Part shown: piece after piece, positions 60,084 through 64,000 of the stretch
Layout of the letters: each line of letters starts with the position of its first letter
Position numbering within the stretch: the stretch's first letter is position 1
Origin: an uncultured Serinicoccus sp.
GTDB lineage: Bacteria > Actinomycetota > Actinomycetes > Actinomycetales > Dermatophilaceae
NCBI RefSeq assembly: GCF_947487915.1
Contig: NZ_CANKYH010000002.1
Coordinates: 248,001-312,000 of the forward strand
Length of the DNA: 64,000 bases
Direction of reading: 5' to 3'
Translations under genes and position numbers: made by a program
The notes under the pieces: generated by a model
What the model was told of the DNA's origin: nothing
Databases searched by the model: none
The model's input: only the letters and a program-made list of their open reading frames with translations

Positions 60084-60809
60084 TCAGCCCTTCTTGGCGG
60101 GCATACCGGAGATGACCGCCTCGGCGACCTCACGCATCGACAGCCGACGGTCCATCGCGGCCTTCTGGATCCACCGGAAGGCGTCCGCCTCGCTCAGCTT
60201 GAGCTGGGCCATGAGCAGCCCCTTGGCCCGGTCGACCTGCTTGCGGGTCTCGAAGCGCTCCCCCAGGTCGGCGACCTCGGCCTCGAGCGCCTTGCGCTCG
60301 GCCCAGCGGGCCCGCGCGATGTCGATGGCGGGCAGGACGTCGGCGGCGCTGAACGGCTTGACGACGTAGGACATCACCCCGGCGTCGCGGGCCCGCTCCA
60401 CGAGGTTCTTGTCGCTGAAGGCGGTGAGCATGACCACCGGGGCGAGGCCCTCACGACCGATCTGCTCGGCCGCGGTGATGCCGTCCATGCCGGGCATCTT
60501 GATGTCCATGACGACCAGGTCCGGGGTGGTCTCCTGGGCCTGCGCCACCGCCTGCTCCCCGTCGGCGGCCTGACCGACGATGGTGTGCCCGGCCTCGGTC
60601 AGCATCTCGGCGAGGTCCATCCGGATGAGGGCCTCGTCCTCGGCCAGCAGGATGCGCAGACCGCTCTCGGGACCTGGGTCGACCGGCGTCGCCTCCGCCT
60701 CCGGACCCGCGGCGGTCGAGGTCGCACCGCCACCGTCCGGGGTCTCGGGCGCCGGCCCGGTCGTCGCGGAGGGGGCGGCCCCCGGCTCCTGCGGTGTCGT
60801 CTCGCTCAC
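60084..60809 (-). CDS. pdtaR: PdtaR-like response regulator with ANTAR RNA-binding domain
   Basis: This 241-residue protein has a receiver domain (about 51-165) with acidic pocket LAEDEA, phospho-acceptor D102 in [12 protein letters not shown], and lysine K151 in VVKPFSA. A coiled linker and an ANTAR domain (about 172-234: [24 protein letters not shown]) follow. Homologues (Rv1626, SCO2013) act by transcription antitermination through RNA hairpins. A 50-residue Pro/Ala/Glu-rich N-terminal extension is present if the GTG at 60809 is right; GAGAGG is eight bases upstream. No histidine kinase lies nearby. Placed between polA and pyk as in other actinobacteria. Confidence 0.92.
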   Translation of the reverse strand: MSETTPQEPGAAPSATTGPAPETPDGGGATSTAAGPEAEATPVDPGPESGLRILLAEDEALIRMDLAEMLTEAGHTIVGQAADGEQAVAQAQETTPDLVVMDIKMPGMDGITAAEQIGREGLAPVVMLTAFSDKNLVERARDAGVMSYVVKPFSAADVLPAIDIARARWAERKALEAEVADLGERFETRKQVDRAKGLLMAQLKLSEADAFRWIQKAAMDRRLSMREVAEAVISGMPAKKG

Positions 60810-60862
60810 GCTCACTGCCTCTCGTCGCATCCACCCGCATCGGCACCTCACCGGCGCGGGAC

Positions 60863-60948
60863 TGGTGCCGGGAGCGGGACTCGAACCCGCACGCCCTTGC
60901 GGGCAGAGCATTTTGAGTGCTCCGTGTCTGCCGTTCCACCACCCCGGC
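60863..60948 (-). tRNA. tRNA-Leu (anticodon CAA)
   Basis: On the minus strand the gene starts GCCGGGG and ends CCCGGCACCA, with CCA encoded. The 7-bp acceptor stem has one G-U pair. The anticodon stem GAGCA/TGCTC encloses loop CTCAAAA, giving anticodon CAA. A long variable arm (CTGCCCGCAAGGGCGT region) marks it as a class II leucine tRNA, and the T-loop GTTCGAGTC is standard. It lies between pyk and the ANTAR regulator. Confidence 0.96.
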
Positions 60949-61016
60949 GGGCGTGCCGGTGCTGGGTGTGGCCGCACCGGGGACGTCGGCAGTGAGTCTA
61001 CCGGCTCCCGGTCACC

Positions 61017-62477
61017 TCAGACCTCGGGGTCATGGGTGTAGGCCGGCGCCTGGCCCAGGATGGCGTCACCGACCCGGTGCATCCGCAGCGCGTTGGTGGT
61101 GCCGGACACGCCGGGGGGCGACCCCGCCACGATGACGACCACGTCGCCCTCCTGGCACCGCTGCTCGCGCAGCAGCGTCTCCTCCACCTGCTTGACCATC
61201 TGGTCGGTGTGCCACACGAAGGGCACGAGGAAGGTCTCGACGCCCCAGGTCAGCGCCAGCCGGGACCGGGTCGCCTGCTCGGTCGTGAAGGCGAGCATCG
61301 GGGTCCCCGGCCGCACCCGGGCCATCCGGGTCGTGGTGTCCCCGCTCTGGGTGAAGGTCACGAGGAACTTGACCTGGTCGCCCAGGGCGTCCGCCAGGGA
61401 GATCGCCGCCCGCGTGACGGCACCGCCCGGGGTCTTGGGCTTGCGCACGATCGGGGGGATGCGGTGCAGACCGTGCTCCTCGGTGCTGGAGATGATGCTG
61501 GCCATCGTCTCCACGGCGCGGACCGGCCAGGCGCCCACGGAGGTCTCGCCGGAGAGCATGATGGCGTCCGCCCCGTCGAGCACGGCGTTGGCGCAGTCGC
61601 TCGCCTCCGCGCGGGTGGGTCGCGGGGTGTCGATCATCGACTCCAGGACCTGGGTCGCCACGATGACCGGCTTCGCCTTCTCCCGGCACAGCTGGATGGC
61701 GTCCTTCTGCACCAGCGGCACCTGCTCGAGGGGCAGCTCGACGCCCAGGTCGCCCCGGGCGACCATGATGCCGTCGAAGGCGTCGACGATGCCGGCCAGG
61801 TTGTCGACCGCCTGCGGCTTCTCGATCTTGGCGATGACCGGCAGCCGCCGGCCCTCCTCGTCCATGATCCGGTGCACGCCCTCGACGTCGCGCCCGGAGC
61901 GGACGAAGGACAGCGCGATGAAGTCCACCCCGCTGCGCAGGGCCCAGCGCAGGTCCTCCTCGTCCTTGTCCGACATCGCGGGGACGCTCACCGCGGTGCC
62001 GGGCAGGTTGATCCCCTTGTTGTTGGACACGACTCCACCCACGAGCACCTCGCAGACGACGTCGGTGTCGGTCACCTCGGTGGCCTGCAGCAGCACCTTG
62101 CCGTCGTCGACGAGCAGGTCGTCGCCGGGCCGGACGTCACCGGCCAGGCCCGGGTAGGTCGTGCCGACGACCTCCCGGTCCCCGGTCACGCTCCTCGTGG
62201 TGATGGTGAAGGTGTCGCCGGTCGCCAGGGTCACCGGGCCGTCGGCGAAGGTGCCGGTGCGGATCTTGGGGCCCTGCAGGTCGGCGAGCACGGCCACGGC
62301 GTGACCGGTGGCGTCACTGGCCTCCCGAACCCTCAGGTAGCGCTCGTGGTGCTCCTCGTAGGAGCCGTGCGAGAGGTTGAGCCGGGCCACGTCCATACCG
62401 GCGGTGACGAGCGCTTCGATCTGCTCGTAGGAGTCGGTGGCGGGGCCGAGGGTGCAGACGATCTTGGCGCGACGCAT
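61017..62477 (-). CDS. pyk: Pyruvate kinase
   Basis: This 486-residue glycolytic enzyme converts phosphoenolpyruvate and ADP to pyruvate and ATP. Blocks seen: RRAKIVCTLGPATDS at the N-terminus, VARLNLSHG, ADLQGPKIRTG, the catalytic KIEKPQAVDN, MVARGDLGVELP, and ATQVLESMI with RAEASDCANAVLDGADAIMLSGET. The C-terminal regulatory domain is present. The ATG has GGAGG upstream. A TAGGGT hexamer (62485-62490) lies just before it and could be a -10 for a very short or absent leader. A weak CCGGTGC/GCACCGG hairpin (60956-60980) follows the gene before the tRNA. Confidence 0.97.
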   Translation of the reverse strand: MRRAKIVCTLGPATDSYEQIEALVTAGMDVARLNLSHGSYEEHHERYLRVREASDATGHAVAVLADLQGPKIRTGTFADGPVTLATGDTFTITTRSVTGDREVVGTTYPGLAGDVRPGDDLLVDDGKVLLQATEVTDTDVVCEVLVGGVVSNNKGINLPGTAVSVPAMSDKDEEDLRWALRSGVDFIALSFVRSGRDVEGVHRIMDEEGRRLPVIAKIEKPQAVDNLAGIVDAFDGIMVARGDLGVELPLEQVPLVQKDAIQLCREKAKPVIVATQVLESMIDTPRPTRAEASDCANAVLDGADAIMLSGETSVGAWPVRAVETMASIISSTEEHGLHRIPPIVRKPKTPGGAVTRAAISLADALGDQVKFLVTFTQSGDTTTRMARVRPGTPMLAFTTEQATRSRLALTWGVETFLVPFVWHTDQMVKQVEETLLREQRCQEGDVVVIVAGSPPGVSGTTNALRMHRVGDAILGQAPAYTHDPEV

Positions 62478-62530
62478 GACCTCCACCCTAGTCCTCCCGG
62501 CCGGCGATCCCCGCATCGCCTGCCCCGGCG

Positions 62531-63262
62531 TCAGGGGGCCGAGCCGAGCACCTCGTCGAGCGTCTCCGGTCCGGCCATGAGGGCCCGCATCTGGTCGTCG
62601 CCGACCGGCTCGCCGGCGACGAGCAGGCGGGGCGTGCCCGTGACCCCGTCACGGTTGGCGCGCTCCTGCATGGCCTCGACGTAGTCGCCGTAGGCGTCCC
62701 CCTGAGCGCACGCCGTGAAGGACTCGAGCGCGCTCCCGGTGAGCCCGGCCTCGGAGGCGAACCCGAGCAGCTCCTCGTCGGTCCAGCCGGCGCCCTCCTG
62801 CTCGGGCTGCCCGGCGAAGACCGCGGCGTGGTAGTCCAGGAACGCTCCCTCGTCGTCCGCGCAGAGCGCGGCGTTGGCCGCCCGGTGCGAGGAGTCGTTG
62901 CCCAGGGAACCGTCGAGGAAGGACATCATGGTGACCGTCAGCCCGATCTCGCCGGCCTCCGCGCGCTGGGCCAGCTCGGCCCCGACCGACTCCTCCAGGA
63001 CGCCGCAGAACGGGCACTGGAAGTCCTCGTAGAGGTGCACCTGCGGGACGTCCTGCGACGGCGCCGCGCCGAGACGGACGCCACCGCCCTCGGGTAGCGC
63101 GTTGGCGCTGCCCTCCGCCTCCAGCCCGCCCCCGCGGGACACGGCCCACAGCACCAGACCTCCGACGAGCGCGACCACCAGCAGGACGACCCCGCTGACG
63201 AGGGGCACCGAGGGCCCCCTGGCGCTGACGGGCTTCACGGCGGGTGCGGGCGGACGGGGCAT
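62531..63262 (-). CDS. DsbA/thioredoxin-like membrane-anchored disulfide oxidoreductase
   Basis: This 243-residue protein has one N-terminal transmembrane segment (about 19-41) and an extracytoplasmic DsbA-like domain. The redox motif CPFC (C83, C86) lies in HLYEDFQCPFCGVLEES. The cis-proline loop appears as GVTGTPRLLV near the C-terminus, and an inserted helical domain holds two more cysteines. It probably catalyses disulfide formation or isomerisation in exported proteins. It follows a MauE/DoxX-like membrane protein with a one-base gap, a pairing that suggests the neighbour recycles its redox state (inference). Confidence 0.88.
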   Translation of the reverse strand: MPRPPAPAVKPVSARGPSVPLVSGVVLLVVALVGGLVLWAVSRGGGLEAEGSANALPEGGGVRLGAAPSQDVPQVHLYEDFQCPFCGVLEESVGAELAQRAEAGEIGLTVTMMSFLDGSLGNDSSHRAANAALCADDEGAFLDYHAAVFAGQPEQEGAGWTDEELLGFASEAGLTGSALESFTACAQGDAYGDYVEAMQERANRDGVTGTPRLLVAGEPVGDDQMRALMAGPETLDEVLGSAP

Positions 63263-63263
63263 G

Positions 63264-63770
63264 TCAGGTCCTTCTCAGCAGGTGGTGGTCGAGGGAGAGC
63301 GGCGTGCGCGGCCGGAGGACCAGCCATCCCGCCATCGCGAGGAAGCCCACGTCGCGCAGCATCTCGGCGAGGTACCTCGTCTCCTCGGGAGCGACGCGCC
63401 CCCCGGTGCCGAAGCAGCCGCAGTCGATGGACAGGCCTCGGGCCCAAGCGGAGGCGATCCCGGCGACGAAGACCACCATGAGCACGGCGGTGGCCGCGGC
63501 GGCGCCACGGGTCAGCAGCCCCAGGAGGAGGAGCACGGCCAGCGCCAGCTCCAGGACGGGCAGCAGGACCCCGACGGCCCGGGCGAGCTCGTAGCCGAAC
63601 AGCTCGTAGGCCAGGACGTTCTGGACCGACCCGGTGAGGTCGACGACCTTGGTCCACCCGGCGTAGCCGAGGACCCCCGCGAGCCCGAGACGGAGCACGA
63701 GGCCGACGGCGTCCAGCAGGCGCGACCCGGACCGCCCCCCGGGCGGCGGCTGGCGCCGCACCGTCGTCAT
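63264..63770 (-). CDS. MauE/DoxX-like redox-associated membrane protein
   Basis: This 168-residue protein has four hydrophobic helices. [21 protein letters not shown] segment follows the first helix, and a cysteine motif [10 protein letters not shown] (C117, C119) sits after the third. The combination is typical of MauE/DoxX-family proteins that support disulfide chemistry. The ATG overlaps the trpA stop (ATGA). Encoded directly before the DsbA-like protein. Confidence 0.82.
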   Translation of the reverse strand: MTTVRRQPPPGGRSGSRLLDAVGLVLRLGLAGVLGYAGWTKVVDLTGSVQNVLAYELFGYELARAVGVLLPVLELALAVLLLLGLLTRGAAAATAVLMVVFVAGIASAWARGLSIDCGCFGTGGRVAPEETRYLAEMLRDVGFLAMAGWLVLRPRTPLSLDHHLLRRT

Positions 63771-64000
63771 GCCCGGCGGACCCCGGCGGCCAGCTCCTCG
63801 GTGAGGTGGCGCAGCGCCCCCAGCCCGTCGGGCCCGCCCAGCGCGCGGACGAGGGCCGATCCGACGATGACGCCGTCGGCGAAGCCGGCGACCTGGGCGG
63901 CCTGGTCGCCCGTGCTCACCCCCAGCCCGACGCACAACGGGAGGTCGGTCACGGCGCGGGTGCGCTCGACGAGGTGTTCGGCGTCCGAGCCGACCGCCTC
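63767..64000 (-). CDS. trpA: Tryptophan synthase alpha chain, C-terminal part (cut by window edge)
   Basis: Only the last 77 codons are inside the window. They carry the TrpA C-terminal phosphate-binding pattern [28 protein letters not shown] in two conserved blocks, preceded by [21 protein letters not shown]. The enzyme cleaves indole-3-glycerol phosphate to indole and passes it to TrpB. The start and the rest of the trp operon lie outside. Its stop overlaps the MauE-like gene. In many actinobacteria lgt follows trpA; here it does not. Confidence 0.9.
   Translation of the reverse strand, partial: EAVGSDAEHLVERTRAVTDLPLCVGLGVSTGDQAAQVAGFADGVIVGSALVRALGGPDGLGALRHLTEELAAGVRRA

Overview
The window is a slice of a high-GC actinobacterial chromosome. 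Evidence for this is strong G/C bias at third codon positions, frequent GTG starts, ATGA/GTGA stop-start overlaps, and the genes rbpA, whiA, sufR, opcA, an ANTAR regulator and an actinobacterial VLRF1 release factor. Gene content and order fit Micrococcales (Intrasporangiaceae/Ornithinimicrobiaceae-like), which is inference. Almost everything is core metabolism and information processing. I see no insertion sequence, prophage, integron or CRISPR array, and no gene-free stretch longer than 300 bases.

Layout. At 0-4 kb are an ABC-F ATPase, a zinc metallopeptidase and a dicarboxylate/glutamate-type symporter. From 15.3 kb down to 4.2 kb, one long minus-strand series reads ctaB, ctaA, an ABC exporter pair, sufR-sufB-sufD-Rieske-sufC-sufS-sufU-sufT and an acVLRF1 peptidyl-tRNA hydrolase: heme A synthesis followed by the whole SUF iron-sulfur machinery. 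From 15.5 to 23.3 kb the plus strand carries tkt-tal-pgi-zwf-opcA (pentose phosphate). From 30.2 kb down to 23.3 kb lie rapZ-yvcK-whiA, then gap-pgk-tpiA-secG and rbpA. At 35.6-30.3 kb is uvrA-Rieske lipoprotein-uvrC. At 35.8-41.9 kb is gltBD, followed by a metallo-beta-lactamase-fold hydrolase and an EamA exporter. The minus strand then holds terC, uvrB, a BCCT transporter and rpsA. At 50-57 kb are a methyltransferase and a livK / livHMGF branched-chain amino-acid importer. The right end has polA, a thioesterase, a PdtaR-like ANTAR regulator, tRNA-Leu(CAA), pyk, a DsbA-like/MauE-like redox pair and the 3' end of trpA. The order matches conserved actinobacterial synteny (in Mycobacterium roughly uvrC to sufT, and pykA to uvrA).

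The most interesting signal is regulatory. uvrA, uvrB and polA each carry a TTGTCRGTG-N8-TANNNT element, the PafBC/RecA-independent DNA-damage promoter known from mycobacteria. In all three the -10 hexamer lies exactly six bases before the start codon, predicting leaderless transcripts. Because uvrC sits downstream of uvrA, the complete UvrABC excision system plus its gap-filling polymerase would be one damage regulon. Other notable points: a TAT Rieske lipoprotein locked between uvrA and uvrC; an over-represented octamer GGTATGCC used in every reading frame; a LivH permease with an extracellular Ig-like domain; a candidate SufR operator; and strong factor-independent terminators between transcription units.
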